Positions 37,346 to 46,383 of a stretch of 64,000 nt of DNA are shown here, in pieces; within the stretch, counting starts at the first letter, position 1, and every line of letters starts with the position of its first letter. The position numbers were made by a program, and so were the translations under genes. The notes below the pieces were generated by a model. The model was not told the origin of the DNA, did not search any database, and worked only from the letters and a program-made list of their open reading frames with translations. The DNA is taken from assembly GCA_039027435.1 (NCBI GenBank), contig JBCCKF010000013.1:62001-126000 (forward strand), written 5' to 3'. The stretch comes from CALBPI01 sp039027435. Lineage in GTDB: Bacteria > Pseudomonadota > Gammaproteobacteria > Steroidobacterales > Woeseiaceae.

Positions 37346-37918
37346 ATGTTGTATCGACTAGCGATCCTCATCCTTTGCGGCCTTGCAGCAAGCCTGCCGG
37401 CGGGCGCTGCGAAACCGACTGAAGCCGATCCGGAACTCAGGGAGGCTCTGCGGCTGGCGGCGCTCGAGTCGGAGACGTTCGATGATCGCTTCGACGCGGA
37501 AGTCTGGCTGAAAGACATGTCAGCACGGCTGGGTCGTCGGGTTGAAGATCAGGAAGAGCGGATACGTATACTGAAAGGCGTGCACCGCGAAGCTAAACGC
37601 GTCGACTTACCTCCTGAGCTCATTCTTGCGGTGATCGAGATCGAGAGTAACTTTGATCGATTTGCCATCTCCCGTGCTGGCGCCCGCGGCCTGATGCAGA
37701 TCATGCCCTTCTGGCTCGACGAAATCGGTCAACCAGACGACAGTCTGTTCGATATCGACACCAATCTCAGGATGGGTTGCACGATATTGCGCCACTACTA
37801 TGATCGCGAGAAAGGCGACCTGCACCGATCACTCGGCCGCTACAACGGGAGTCTGGGTAGCACACGCTATTCGAACAAGGTCCTGGACCGATTGCGCGGC
37901 CGCTGGCGTCGCGACTAA
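37346..37918 (+). CDS. Lytic transglycosylase SLT-domain protein
   Basis: Secreted muralytic enzyme. A signal peptide (about residues 1-21, ending GAA) is followed by the SLT domain. The catalytic glutamate lies in VIEIESNFDRFAISRAGARG, then LMQIMPFW and the RYNGS box. At 190 residues it is a minimal SLT protein. It converges on the small lipoprotein gene with a 4-base overlap of stops. Confidence 0.9.
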   Translation: MLYRLAILILCGLAASLPAGAAKPTEADPELREALRLAALESETFDDRFDAEVWLKDMSARLGRRVEDQEERIRILKGVHREAKRVDLPPELILAVIEIESNFDRFAISRAGARGLMQIMPFWLDEIGQPDDSLFDIDTNLRMGCTILRHYYDREKGDLHRSLGRYNGSLGSTRYSNKVLDRLRGRWRRD

Positions 37919-38226
37919 TCCCTCGACGCGCCCGAGCCGGCTGCTTCAGCTTCGTCGCGTGCGCGCATCGCGTATTCCTTGGCAAGCAGCGCATCCCGGC
38001 GAGCCGCCGAATACGCCCGAATCTTGAGGTTTCTTTCAGCGCTTGTCAGCAACAACCCGGCCTCGGTCAGCGTCTCGGCCGCAAGCGTCTCTGCATCGGC
38101 CGTTTCAGCAGCGCTGATCGCCTGGCGTGCATCACTCATCTCCTGAATAGGAGGGGTGGCCGCACAGGCCGCCAGGCCGAACGCCACAAACAGTGCACAG
38201 ATTGTTGTTTTGACGGACAACATCAC
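37915..38226 (-). CDS. Small lipoprotein, DUF4398-like
   Basis: 103 residues. A lipoprotein signal ends in LAAC (Cys near residue 21). The mature part is almost entirely Ala/Glu-rich helix with repeated AE/AR heptads, resembling DUF4398 lipoproteins that often sit with OmpA-type proteins. Function is unknown. The start at 38226 has two adjacent ATGs. Confidence 0.72.
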   Translation of the reverse strand: MMLSVKTTICALFVAFGLAACAATPPIQEMSDARQAISAAETADAETLAAETLTEAGLLLTSAERNLKIRAYSAARRDALLAKEYAMRARDEAEAAGSGASRD

Positions 38227-38294
38227 CCGAAAATTATCTCACTGCCGCGCAGAGCGTCAAGCCACTGTCGACCGCTGCTTCTCATGGTCTGACG

Positions 38295-38303
38295 TGGCAT
38301 ACT
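38295..38303 (+). promoter_or_regulatory. Extended -10 of wrbA
   Basis: TGGCATACT, ten bases from the start of the wrbA ATG (38313). The predicted leader is only a few bases. The same TGGCAT extended element recurs before the kinase and metG genes. Confidence 0.4.
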
Positions 38304-38312
38304 CCGCCCAAC

Positions 38313-38906
38313 ATGCACGGCATCCTGATTCTCTATTATTCCGTCAACGGCTCCACCGAGGCTTTGGCACGGGCTATCGCGCGCGGCGTAGATACGGTCG
38401 CCAACGCCGAACCCTGGCTGCGCACCGTACCTCCTGTCACCGCAAAGACCGAGGCAGAACTGCCGCCGGTCCCGGAGTCTGGCCCCCCATACGCGACGCA
38501 CGATGAGCTGGCAGCCTGCAGTGGCCTGCTACTTGGCAGTCCGACACGCTTCGGCAATATGGCATCGGCTATGAAGTACTTTCTTGATGGCACCAGTGGC
38601 GCATGGTTGTCCGGCGCATTGGCAGGCAAACCTGCCGGAGTCTTCACATCGTCGACCTCGATGCACGGGGGCCAGGAGAGCACGCTGCTGACGATGTCAG
38701 TCCCGCTGCTACACCACGGCATGCTGATCTGTGGCCTGCCCTACACCGAGCCTGCACTTGCCGCGACGCAGTCGGGCGGCACGCCGTATGGCGCTTCGCA
38801 TGTGGCAGGCACACACAATGCCGGGGTGCTCACTGACGAGGAGACATCGCTGGCAGAAGCGTTAGGCGCACGCGTTGCGCAAGCTGCGATCCGTCTGGCG
38901 CGATGA
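38313..38906 (+). CDS. wrbA: NAD(P)H:quinone oxidoreductase, WrbA flavodoxin family
   Basis: FMN-dependent two-electron quinone reductase. The phosphate-binding loop is YYSVNGSTEALA at the N-terminus, and the flavin region GSPTRFGNMASAMKYFLDG and SSTSMHGGQES are typical WrbA. At 197 residues it is normal. It overlaps the DUF2069 gene by ATGA. wrbA, DUF2069 and hda are neighbours in Pseudomonas too. Confidence 0.93.
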   Translation: MHGILILYYSVNGSTEALARAIARGVDTVANAEPWLRTVPPVTAKTEAELPPVPESGPPYATHDELAACSGLLLGSPTRFGNMASAMKYFLDGTSGAWLSGALAGKPAGVFTSSTSMHGGQESTLLTMSVPLLHHGMLICGLPYTEPALAATQSGGTPYGASHVAGTHNAGVLTDEETSLAEALGARVAQAAIRLAR

Positions 38907-39295
38907 ACACGATTTCCGGACGTAGACGCACGGGCCTAACGGCCTGGCTAACACTCGCCGCCGTCACCGTTTATTGGCTTTGGGATGCGAGTGGCTCGGT
39001 ACACTGGAGCACCTGGCCGATCCTGCTAACCCCGTTCCTTCTGGTCTTGCCCGGGCTGTTGAAACCCTCTCGTAACGTATGGCTTCTGACGCTGCTCGCG
39101 ACCATCGGCTATGCCACCGTGGGGCTCATGGATGCCATCGCCAATCCGTCGAGCCTTGCGCCTGCGGCCGCACTGGCGATCGCCGCACTCGGTGCCTTCT
39201 TTCTGCTGATTCCAGCGATCAGGACCGTTCCGTCCGAACCGGTGACCGACGACCCGGATCAGGACCAAGCGGACACCGACCCATCTTCCGACTGA
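38903..39295 (+). CDS. DUF2069 inner-membrane protein
   Basis: 130 residues with four hydrophobic segments (about 13-28, 37-52, 58-76, 87-105) and an acidic cytoplasmic tail ending DPDQDQADTDPSSD. The length, topology and place after wrbA match DUF2069. Function unknown. It ends flush against the convergent hda stop. Confidence 0.85.
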   Translation: MNTISGRRRTGLTAWLTLAAVTVYWLWDASGSVHWSTWPILLTPFLLVLPGLLKPSRNVWLLTLLATIGYATVGLMDAIANPSSLAPAAALAIAALGAFFLLIPAIRTVPSEPVTDDPDQDQADTDPSSD

Positions 39296-40006
39296 CTACG
39301 CGTCGCTCTCGCGACGCATCACTTCACTGACGAACGGGACCGTGAGCTTGCGTTGCTCCGATAGAGAAGCTTCATCGAGTCTTGCAAGCCATGCATACAG
39401 TGACGCCGGATCTCGTGGCAATCTCGACATCAGGTAGCGAAGTGTTTCCTCGGGCAGTTCCAACCCGCGAAAACGCGCCCGCAATCTGAGCGCCTCGCCC
39501 TGAGCCTGGTCGTCGAGGAACTCAAGGCGCAGCCCCACCAACGCCTGAAATCGGCTGCGCAAGTCCGGCAAAACGACTGCGGTTTGGCGAACAGCGTCAG
39601 CGGCAGCAATCACCAGCCGCCCCGAACCGATCAACACTCGCTCATAAAGCACCATGAGCGCACGCTCCCATGCCGCATCGCCAAGCACCTGTTCAATGTT
39701 GTCGAGGCACACCACCATATCGGGGGGCAGATCATCGAGCACAGATACGGGAAATGCGCGCTCCAGCGGCAAGTACATCGCGCTACCGGGACTCCGTTCC
39801 GCAACCAGTGCCTGCAAGAGATGCGAGCGCCCGCTCCCCACGCGACCGCTGAGCCAGATTCCTGGCGCGGGAGGCGCCTTGATGGCGGCCACTACCGAAG
39901 CGTTGCTGCCCGCAAAGAACGTATCGAAGCGCGCCTCCACATCGAGTTGCACGGGCAGCGGCAGCTGCCTGCCGCGCTCAATCGTCAACCGAGTCTCCGG
40001 TCTCAT
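39296..40006 (-). CDS. hda: DnaA regulatory inactivator Hda
   Basis: DnaA-like AAA+ protein that, with the sliding clamp, stimulates ATP hydrolysis by DnaA after initiation. The N-terminus QLPLPVQLD is a clamp-binding-type motif (QL.LPL-like). The phosphate loop is GRVGSGRSHLLQAL, with Arg for the usual Lys, as is common in Hda. Sensor and lid residues LRFLMSRLPRD-type follow. At 236 residues it is normal. The start overlaps the PerM gene by 29 bases; a shorter start is possible. Confidence 0.92.
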   Translation of the reverse strand: MRPETRLTIERGRQLPLPVQLDVEARFDTFFAGSNASVVAAIKAPPAPGIWLSGRVGSGRSHLLQALVAERSPGSAMYLPLERAFPVSVLDDLPPDMVVCLDNIEQVLGDAAWERALMVLYERVLIGSGRLVIAAADAVRQTAVVLPDLRSRFQALVGLRLEFLDDQAQGEALRLRARFRGLELPEETLRYLMSRLPRDPASLYAWLARLDEASLSEQRKLTVPFVSEVMRRESDA

Positions 40007-41072
40007 ACTCGTCGAGAAAATCCTGAGCCTCAGGATGCGCCGTCAGGTAATTGCGATAGGCGTAACGAACAAACACTGCGATCACCGCTGCTGCCGGTAG
40101 CGCCAACAAAATGCCAAAGAATCCGAACAACTGACCAAAAGCCATCACGGCGAAAATGACCAGCACCGGGTGTAAGCCGATCCGATCACCGACGAGTTTG
40201 GGCGTGAGAATACTGCCCTCCACCATCTGTGAAACCCAGAACACAACCACGACGAGCAAGAGTGTGATCAGACCGCCGTCGGAATTGATTGCGGTCAGTC
40301 CGGCGAGCGCGATCCCAAAAATAAAACCAAGGTAGGGGACAAAACTGACCAGACCCGCGACGACGCCGATCGCGAGTGCAAACTTCAACCCGATTAGCGA
40401 CAGCCCAACGGTGTACATGATCGCAAGGCCGATCATGACCAGCAGCTGCCCGCGCAAGAAAGCAGCCAACGTCTCATCGGTTTCACGAGCGAGGGTGAAC
40501 GCCGCCTCGCGCTGTCCCGCTGGAATCAGTGCGCCGAGACGCGCGAGGATGGTGTCCCAGTCGCGCAACAGGTAGAAGGTCAGGATCGGCACGAGAAATA
40601 CATTGATGACTGCAGTTAGCAACGCACCACCAGAGCGGGTGATTTGCGTCAGAATCGTCGAACCCCACTGACCCGCTGAACTGCCGAGACTCTCGAGCAT
40701 ACTGCTCAAGCGGAACTCCGGTTCTGAGGCGTCACCCTCGCCCGCCAGCAAACCGGCAACATGCGGCCATACGCGCTCCTCGAGCAACTGCAGGTAACGC
40801 GGCAGCACATCGAGCAAAGCCGAAATCTGGGATTGCACCAACGGCACCAGCAGCAAGACCAAACCCGCCAGAATCAGAATTGTCATCACAAAGACGATCA
40901 GCACGGCGATCGGCCTTGGAATCCGCATACGCTGCAATCGGTCAGCAAGTGGGTCGCCGAGATACGCCAGCAGCGCCGCCGCAATAAATGGCGTCAAGAC
41001 CGGCGACAACAGGTACAACAAAATCCCGATCCCGGTAATTGCACCCAACCACAACCATCGTGATTCGATCAT
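39978..41072 (-). CDS. AI-2E/PerM family membrane transporter
   Basis: 364 residues with about eight hydrophobic helices. The family hallmarks are the long amphipathic central region (residues 75-140) and the conserved VPYLGFIFGI segment near 245. The substrate is unproven. It overlaps the CDP-alcohol phosphatidyltransferase gene by ATGA at 41072. In other gammaproteobacteria this gene also precedes hda. Confidence 0.9.
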   Translation of the reverse strand: MIESRWLWLGAITGIGILLYLLSPVLTPFIAAALLAYLGDPLADRLQRMRIPRPIAVLIVFVMTILILAGLVLLLVPLVQSQISALLDVLPRYLQLLEERVWPHVAGLLAGEGDASEPEFRLSSMLESLGSSAGQWGSTILTQITRSGGALLTAVINVFLVPILTFYLLRDWDTILARLGALIPAGQREAAFTLARETDETLAAFLRGQLLVMIGLAIMYTVGLSLIGLKFALAIGVVAGLVSFVPYLGFIFGIALAGLTAINSDGGLITLLLVVVVFWVSQMVEGSILTPKLVGDRIGLHPVLVIFAVMAFGQLFGFFGILLALPAAAVIAVFVRYAYRNYLTAHPEAQDFLDEYETGDSVDD

Positions 41073-41632
41073 CAGGCGGTCTCTCCCAGGCTCGCCCGTT
41101 GCAAGGCACTTCGTACGTAGTCGTAGGTGCTAAAACCCAGACTTGCCAGTAGCGCAATCTGCAGCGTCTGCTGCACGAGAACTACCGGTGCCCAGGCGGG
41201 GAAAAGACCCGCAGCGGCGATCAACACCAGCAATACATACAACAGCAGCAACACCGTGTTGAGTTTTGAGATCAGTGTGGGCCGACCCTCAAGATCTCCC
41301 ACCACGAAGTGATAGGTGATCGCGCCGCCCATGATAACGAGATCGCGGACAATCACGATCGCCGCAAACCACAAAGGCACTAACTCAACGGAAGCCAGAG
41401 CTGCAAAAGTTGCGAGCAAGAGCAACTTGTCGGCGATTGGATCGAGTATCGCGCCGAGTTCGGTATGCCAGTTGAAGCGGCGTGCCAAAAGGCCGTCGAC
41501 ACCATCTGAAAAGCCCGCCGCGAAGAACAGTGCGAGTGCCAGTCCAAAGCGCGCATCAATCAGCGCACCAAACACCATCGGTACCAACATGATCCGAGCC
41601 AACGAAATCAGGTTTGGTATCCAGCGCAGCAT
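41072..41632 (-). CDS. CDP-alcohol phosphatidyltransferase family protein
   Basis: Membrane enzyme with the signature DGVDGLLARRFNWHTELGAILDPIADK, all catalytic acidic residues present. It has five to six membrane helices and 186 residues from ATG 41632, which lies five bases after the DUF2066 stop; an upstream ATG at 41662 overlaps that gene. It resembles phosphatidylglycerophosphate or cardiolipin synthases, but the acceptor alcohol cannot be read from sequence. It is distinct from pssA at 34 kb. Confidence 0.87.
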   Translation of the reverse strand: MLRWIPNLISLARIMLVPMVFGALIDARFGLALALFFAAGFSDGVDGLLARRFNWHTELGAILDPIADKLLLLATFAALASVELVPLWFAAIVIVRDLVIMGGAITYHFVVGDLEGRPTLISKLNTVLLLLYVLLVLIAAAGLFPAWAPVVLVQQTLQIALLASLGFSTYDYVRSALQRASLGETA

Positions 41633-41637
41633 CGGCC

Positions 41638-42699
41638 CTATTGCTCCGATGACATGCGCCAACGGAAGTACAGGTCGGCGGTAGCGACCGCGCTCGGTGC
41701 CAACAAAGGCGCAGTCATCGTTTCCAACTCCTCACCCACCAGCAATTCGGCGAGCCGATCACGCGTTGCCAGCGCGTCCAGGGTCACGGTCAGCTCATCC
41801 TGACGCAGTGTGGTTACGCGGATATCGTCGATCAGGCTGCGGCTTTGCAGGAAACGCATCAACTCGGCGTAATCCTTGGCGTCGCGCACGCCAACAATAC
41901 TGACCCGTACCTCGGAGGACTCTTCCGGTCTAGCGGCGAATTGGTCGAGCATCTCTGCCGCAACGCGATTCATCGCTGTCATGGACTCGCCCTGCAAATT
42001 CACGACGTCGCCACCGAAAAGCCAACGCCAGCGAATGATCTCTGGTGTATCCAGCGACGCTCTGCCAATCAACACGCTATCCGCCCGATAACGCCGGCTA
42101 GCGGACCTCAGTACATTGTCGAAACCGCCCCAAACGTCGCTGACAGCGACTGCGGCTTGATCCGTCTCATCGAGCACCGGCAATGACAACGGCAAACCAA
42201 ACGCAGCTGCGGCCTCTTTCAGTTCCGTTCGCAGCACCGCCCGGTCTTCGCGCAACTCGGGATACAGATCATCTTCGGGCGCCGGCGGCGCCATCGACAG
42301 AATCTCACGCGTACCGTCCGGGTGTTCAATGCCAAGCCAGACCAGAGTCAGCGGTCGATCGCTGCCCCAAACCGGAATGCCGGCGGACTGAAGTGTCGCC
42401 CCGAGCGCTGCACCGTCAAATGAGACCCACAGCGAATCACGACCCGATTCGCGCCAGCCGAGCACGAAAACCCCGGCATCCGGTATCAGCTCGCTGGCGA
42501 TCAGCGGTTCGGTCGTCATCCTCGCGAGCACCTGCAACAGTGCGCGCTCATAAGCCAAGGCTCGCGCATCGCGCAACTGACTGTCGTAGGCGACTTCGGC
42601 GGTATACAGATTCGGCGGCTCAACCGCGGCGGCAGTGCCGACCAGACCAGCCAACAACAGCGCGCACGCGGCGAGCGAATGAACAATTCCCCTTTCCAT
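41638..42699 (-). CDS. DUF2066 exported protein
   Basis: 353 residues from ATG 42699. A signal peptide (HSLAACALLLAGLVGTAAA) is followed by YTAEVAYDSQLRDARALAYERAL, the N-terminal DUF2066 pattern. The long periplasmic region has no recognised catalytic motif. The ORF is open 20 codons further upstream but would lose the signal peptide. It is divergent from purM across 37 bases. Function unknown. Confidence 0.85.
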   Translation of the reverse strand: MERGIVHSLAACALLLAGLVGTAAAVEPPNLYTAEVAYDSQLRDARALAYERALLQVLARMTTEPLIASELIPDAGVFVLGWRESGRDSLWVSFDGAALGATLQSAGIPVWGSDRPLTLVWLGIEHPDGTREILSMAPPAPEDDLYPELREDRAVLRTELKEAAAAFGLPLSLPVLDETDQAAVAVSDVWGGFDNVLRSASRRYRADSVLIGRASLDTPEIIRWRWLFGGDVVNLQGESMTAMNRVAAEMLDQFAARPEESSEVRVSIVGVRDAKDYAELMRFLQSRSLIDDIRVTTLRQDELTVTLDALATRDRLAELLVGEELETMTAPLLAPSAVATADLYFRWRMSSEQ

Positions 42700-42721
42700 A
42701 CGCGAAGTATACGAGAGACTG

Positions 42722-42730
42722 TGAAATAAT
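42722..42730 (+). promoter_or_regulatory. Extended -10 of purM, leaderless spacing
   Basis: TGAAATAAT (TGn plus AATAAT) ending six bases before ATG 42737. A GTG lies three bases before that ATG. No purR-type operator was recognised in the short divergent gap. Confidence 0.45.
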
Positions 42731-42736
42731 TTAGTG

Positions 42737-43774
42737 ATGAGCTCGAAGCGCGACGACAAACCGCTGACTTACGCGGACGCGGGGGTCAACATCGATGCTG
42801 GCAATGCGCTGGTCGACGCCATCAAGCCGGCGGTTGCACGCACCATCCGACCCGAGGTAATGGGGAATCTCGGTGGGTTTGGAGGGCTATTCGAGCTCGA
42901 CGTTGCGCGTTATCGATCTCCCGTCCTCGTCTCCGGAACCGACGGTGTGGGGACGAAGCTGGCGCTCGCCCAGCAATTGAACCGGCACGACACGATCGGC
43001 GTCGACCTCGTGGCGATGTGTGTCAATGACATCATTGTGAGTGGTGCCGAGCCCTTGTTTTTCCTCGACTACTACGCCACAGGGGCATTGAACGTCGATC
43101 AGGCGAAACAGGTCATCGAAGGTGTTGCCGAAGGTTGTCGGCAGGCCGGTTGCGCATTGCTTGGCGGTGAGACCGCCGAAATGCCAGGCATGTACTCCGG
43201 TGACGACTATGATCTCGCAGGGTTCGCGGTCGGCGTCGTCGAGCGCGACGACATCATCAGCGGCCAAACGATCGCTGACGGTGACGCGGTGATCGGCCTC
43301 GGTTCCAGCGGACCGCATTCCAATGGCTACTCGCTGATTCGCCGCGTTTTGGAACGCGCTGATGACGCTGCTGATCTGACTCTGGATGGCGTCCCACTAT
43401 TTGACGCACTCATGGCGCCCACCATCATCTATGTCGATGCGCTTAAGCGCTTGCGCGAGCACTGCAGTGTTTTGGGGCTGGCACACATAACAGGCGGCGG
43501 TCTGACCGAGAATCTGCCGCGTGTGCTTCCGGACGGACTCGGCGCCCGGATTAATCCTGCGAGCTGGAGCCGACCAGCCGTCTTCGAATGGCTGCAGCAA
43601 AACGGCAACGTCCCCGCGGACGAGATGTGGCGCACGTTCAACTGTGGCGTTGGGATGTGCGTTATCGTCCGTCAGTCGGATATGCACACGGCGATGGATT
43701 CGCTAACCGCCAACGGTTATGCAGCATGGCACATCGGCAACGTGGAAACCGGTAGCGGCGTTCGCTACGAATGA
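42737..43774 (+). CDS. purM: Phosphoribosylformylglycinamidine cyclo-ligase
   Basis: AIR synthetase, the fifth step of purine synthesis. It starts with LTYADAGVNIDAGN and has VSGTDGVGTKL, FLDYYATG and GGETAEMPGMY, the ATP- and substrate-binding motifs. From ATG 42737 it has 345 residues. It overlaps purN by ATGA, so steps 3 and 5 of the pathway are coupled. Confidence 0.97.
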   Translation: MSSKRDDKPLTYADAGVNIDAGNALVDAIKPAVARTIRPEVMGNLGGFGGLFELDVARYRSPVLVSGTDGVGTKLALAQQLNRHDTIGVDLVAMCVNDIIVSGAEPLFFLDYYATGALNVDQAKQVIEGVAEGCRQAGCALLGGETAEMPGMYSGDDYDLAGFAVGVVERDDIISGQTIADGDAVIGLGSSGPHSNGYSLIRRVLERADDAADLTLDGVPLFDALMAPTIIYVDALKRLREHCSVLGLAHITGGGLTENLPRVLPDGLGARINPASWSRPAVFEWLQQNGNVPADEMWRTFNCGVGMCVIVRQSDMHTAMDSLTANGYAAWHIGNVETGSGVRYE

Positions 43775-44433
43775 GCATGCCGGCCCGTGTGGTGGTGATG
43801 CTGTCGGGTAGCGGCAGCAACCTGCAAGCCATTCTCGACGCTACCGCATCCCGCCATTTTCCTGCCGAGGTCGTCGGCGTCATCAGCGATAAGCCAGAGG
43901 CTTACGGGCTGGAGCGAGCGCGATCGGCCGCCATACCCACTCACTGCGTCGAACGCAGCGCCTATTCGAGCAGAGCCGAGTTTGAAAATGGACTCGAGGC
44001 AGCCATTGATACGCTCGATCCCGACTACGTCGTGCTTGCTGGTTTTATGCGTATTTTGCGAGGGGATCTGCCCCGCCGTTTTGCAGGCCGAATGTTGAAC
44101 ATTCACCCTTCGCTGCTGCCAAAGCACAAGGGCCTCGATACACACCAGCGTGCGCTGGACGAAGGCGATATCGAACACGGCTGCACCGTACATTTCGTGA
44201 CGCCGGAGCTCGACGCCGGACCGGGCATCATTCAGGCGACGCTGCTCGTTGGCGACACGTCGGATGCAGACACGCTCGCCGGTCGTGTGCTGCAACTGGA
44301 GCACGTGATCTACCCGATGGCGCTCCGATGGCTGGCGGAAGGCCGATTGCGATCCTCTGGAGAACGCATCTTGCTCGACGGACTTCCGCTGGATGGTCCC
44401 GTAGTGATGAATGCCGACACTCTGCTCGGCTGA
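43771..44433 (+). CDS. purN: Phosphoribosylglycinamide formyltransferase
   Basis: Transfers formyl from 10-formyl-THF to GAR. Motifs are VMLSGSGSNLQAI at the N-terminus, the catalytic LNIHPSLLPKHKG and CTVHFVTPELDAGPII-type region. At 220 residues it is normal. Its stop is three bases from the convergent dcd stop. Confidence 0.96.
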   Translation: MSMPARVVVMLSGSGSNLQAILDATASRHFPAEVVGVISDKPEAYGLERARSAAIPTHCVERSAYSSRAEFENGLEAAIDTLDPDYVVLAGFMRILRGDLPRRFAGRMLNIHPSLLPKHKGLDTHQRALDEGDIEHGCTVHFVTPELDAGPGIIQATLLVGDTSDADTLAGRVLQLEHVIYPMALRWLAEGRLRSSGERILLDGLPLDGPVVMNADTLLG

Positions 44434-44436
44434 TCC

Positions 44437-45003
44437 TCAGGTTTTCGGCACCGTGACTCCGGTCTGCCCCTGATACTTCCCGCCGCGATCCTTGTAGGAC
44501 GTCTCGCACACTTCGTCAGATTCAAAGAACAGCATCTGAGCGACACCTTCGTTGGCATAAATGCGCGCCGGTAGCGGTGTCGTATTGGAAAACTCGAGTG
44601 TGACTTGGCCCTCCCATTCTGGTTCCAGCGGTGTCACATTGACGATGATGCCGCAGCGCGCATAGGTCGATTTGCCAAGACAGATGGTCAATACGTTGCG
44701 TGGAATACGGAAGTACTCGACGGTGCGCGCGAGCGCGAATGAGTTCGGCGGGATGATGCAGGTATCCGACTCCATATCGACAAAGCTCGACTCATCGAAC
44801 GCCTTGGGATCGACGATGGCCGAATTGATGTTGGTGAACACCTTGAATTCGCGCGAACACCGCACGTCATACCCATAGCTCGACGTACCGTAGCTCACTA
44901 GTCGCTGACCGCCCGCCTCACGGACCTGGCCGGGTTCAAATGGCTCGATCATGCCTTCGGATTCCGCCATGCGGCGGATCCATCGATCAGACTTGATACT
45001 CAT
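44437..45003 (-). CDS. dcd: dCTP deaminase
   Basis: Makes dUTP from dCTP. The conserved SSYGYDVRCSREFKVF and the active-site GQVTLEFSNTTPLPARIYANEG are present. At 188 residues it is a normal monofunctional type. It follows mrp by three bases. Confidence 0.97.
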   Translation of the reverse strand: MSIKSDRWIRRMAESEGMIEPFEPGQVREAGGQRLVSYGTSSYGYDVRCSREFKVFTNINSAIVDPKAFDESSFVDMESDTCIIPPNSFALARTVEYFRIPRNVLTICLGKSTYARCGIIVNVTPLEPEWEGQVTLEFSNTTPLPARIYANEGVAQMLFFESDEVCETSYKDRGGKYQGQTGVTVPKT

Positions 45004-45006
45004 AAT

Positions 45007-46104
45007 TCAGGTGTCCTCCACCACAATTTCCGGGAATGCCATGCTGTAATCGCGCCGCCCCTCTGCCAGTGCCAGACCCGCACTGATCGCGATCTGGCGG
45101 AAGCGCTGGGATAACTCGCTGTCCGGATCTGCAGCGACCGTGGGCTCTCCGGCATCCAGCCCCTCACCGACGACGGGATCGAGCGGTAGTTCGCCGAGTA
45201 GCCTAAGTCCCGTCTGGTGCGCCAGCTTCTCGCCGCCGCCCTGACCGAACAGCGAAGCCGTATGCCCGCACCTTGGACAGCGGTAAATACTCATATTCTC
45301 AACGATCCCGAGCAAGGGCACCGACACCTTGCGGAACATCTCCAGCCCCTTGCGTGCATCGCTCAGCGCAACATCCTGAGGCGTGGTCACCACGATCGCA
45401 CCGGCGACGGGTACCGTCTGTGCCAGGGTCAGCTGGATATCACCCGTGCCCGGCGGCATATCAATAATCAGAATGTCTAATTCCTGCCAGGCGGTCTGCC
45501 GCAACAACTGGTTCAAGGCGGAGGTCGCCATCGGCCCACGCCATACGGCCGGAGCACTCTCGTCGAGCAACAACCCTATCGACATTGCCTGCAGGCCGTG
45601 CGCCGACACCGGCACAAACTGCTTACCGTCGACGCTCTCCGGCGGCTGCGCCGGGAGCCCGAGCATCCTTGGCAAACTCGGCCCGTAGACATCGGCATCC
45701 AGAATGCCGACCCGGGCCCCCTCTGCCTGCCAGGCGAGCGCGAGATTGACCGCCACCGTCGACTTACCAACACCGCCCTTGCCGGAGCTGACCGCGATCA
45801 AATTGCCGATACCCGGTAGTCGTTTTAGGTTCCGTTGCACACCGTAGGCAGGGATTTCCGTCTGCATTCGCACGTTGGCGAGTTGCGCGCCCAGAGCCTC
45901 AACACAGGCTCTGATGCTGGCTTCCATCGAGTCCCAGAGACTTTCGCATGCGACCGGCATCACGATGTCGACATCGAACTGATCGGCTACCGGGACGAGG
46001 TCGATTCGCGCACCAAGCGCTGCAAATGAACGGCCAAGTCCAGGAAGCTCCGCATTCAGTATCGCCTGCTCCAGATTGATTTCGCCGGTGTTTTTCGCGC
46101 TCAA
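45007..46104 (-). CDS. Mrp/ApbC/NBP35-type iron-sulfur carrier ATPase
   Basis: P-loop scaffold or carrier for Fe-S cluster delivery. The N-terminal MIP18-like domain (about 1-95) is followed by the deviant Walker A SSGKGGVGKST and the C-terminal YRCPRCGHTA, whose CxxC binds the cluster. The frame is open to 46257, but TTG 46104 has a GGAG eight bases upstream and gives 365 residues, the family size. It pairs with dcd, as in Pseudomonas. Confidence 0.92.
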   Translation of the reverse strand: MSAKNTGEINLEQAILNAELPGLGRSFAALGARIDLVPVADQFDVDIVMPVACESLWDSMEASIRACVEALGAQLANVRMQTEIPAYGVQRNLKRLPGIGNLIAVSSGKGGVGKSTVAVNLALAWQAEGARVGILDADVYGPSLPRMLGLPAQPPESVDGKQFVPVSAHGLQAMSIGLLLDESAPAVWRGPMATSALNQLLRQTAWQELDILIIDMPPGTGDIQLTLAQTVPVAGAIVVTTPQDVALSDARKGLEMFRKVSVPLLGIVENMSIYRCPRCGHTASLFGQGGGEKLAHQTGLRLLGELPLDPVVGEGLDAGEPTVAADPDSELSQRFRQIAISAGLALAEGRRDYSMAFPEIVVEDT

Positions 46105-46112
46105 ATCGCGAA

Positions 46113-46116
46113 CTCC
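46113..46116 (-). promoter_or_regulatory. Shine-Dalgarno supporting the TTG start of mrp
   Basis: GGAG on the minus strand, eight bases before TTG 46104. It selects a 365-residue protein over the 416-residue open frame whose first 51 codons look unlike Mrp proteins. Confidence 0.5.
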
Positions 46117-46220
46117 TGCGCATTCAAAGCGCGAAAGTGTAGCGGAATTGGGAGCAGGGTCACATTTTCGACCACGACGGGGTTCAAAGGCGTCGCCGAG
46201 CAGCTGAGCCACCTGTGATG

Positions 46221-46229
46221 TGGCATAAT
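46221..46229 (+). promoter_or_regulatory. Extended -10 of the HEAT-kinase gene
   Basis: TGGCATAAT in the otherwise gene-free 279-base stretch between the divergent mrp and kinase starts. It predicts a leader of about 148 bases, unlike the short or absent leaders elsewhere. The leader contains two AGGAGACA repeats (near 46240 and 46311), a 27-codon ATG ORF (46275-46358), and a small ACACC/GGTGT hairpin (46340-46354). Confidence 0.45.
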
Positions 46230-46383
46230 CTGGCGCGAAAAGGAGACACCCTGGCACTCGAGCATCGAACCACGATGTGCGGTGCTTTTGCGGTGAGATT
46301 AAAGGTCGTCAGGAGACAGCAACAAAAATTTCGGGGACCACACCTAACCGGTGTCTAGCCAGTTTCTCTGCCACCACTCGTTC

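Noticed and set aside
46105..46257. The longer 416-residue form of Mrp from ATG 46257
   Set aside because: The extra 51 residues do not resemble the family, and the TTG at 46104 has a well-placed GGAG.
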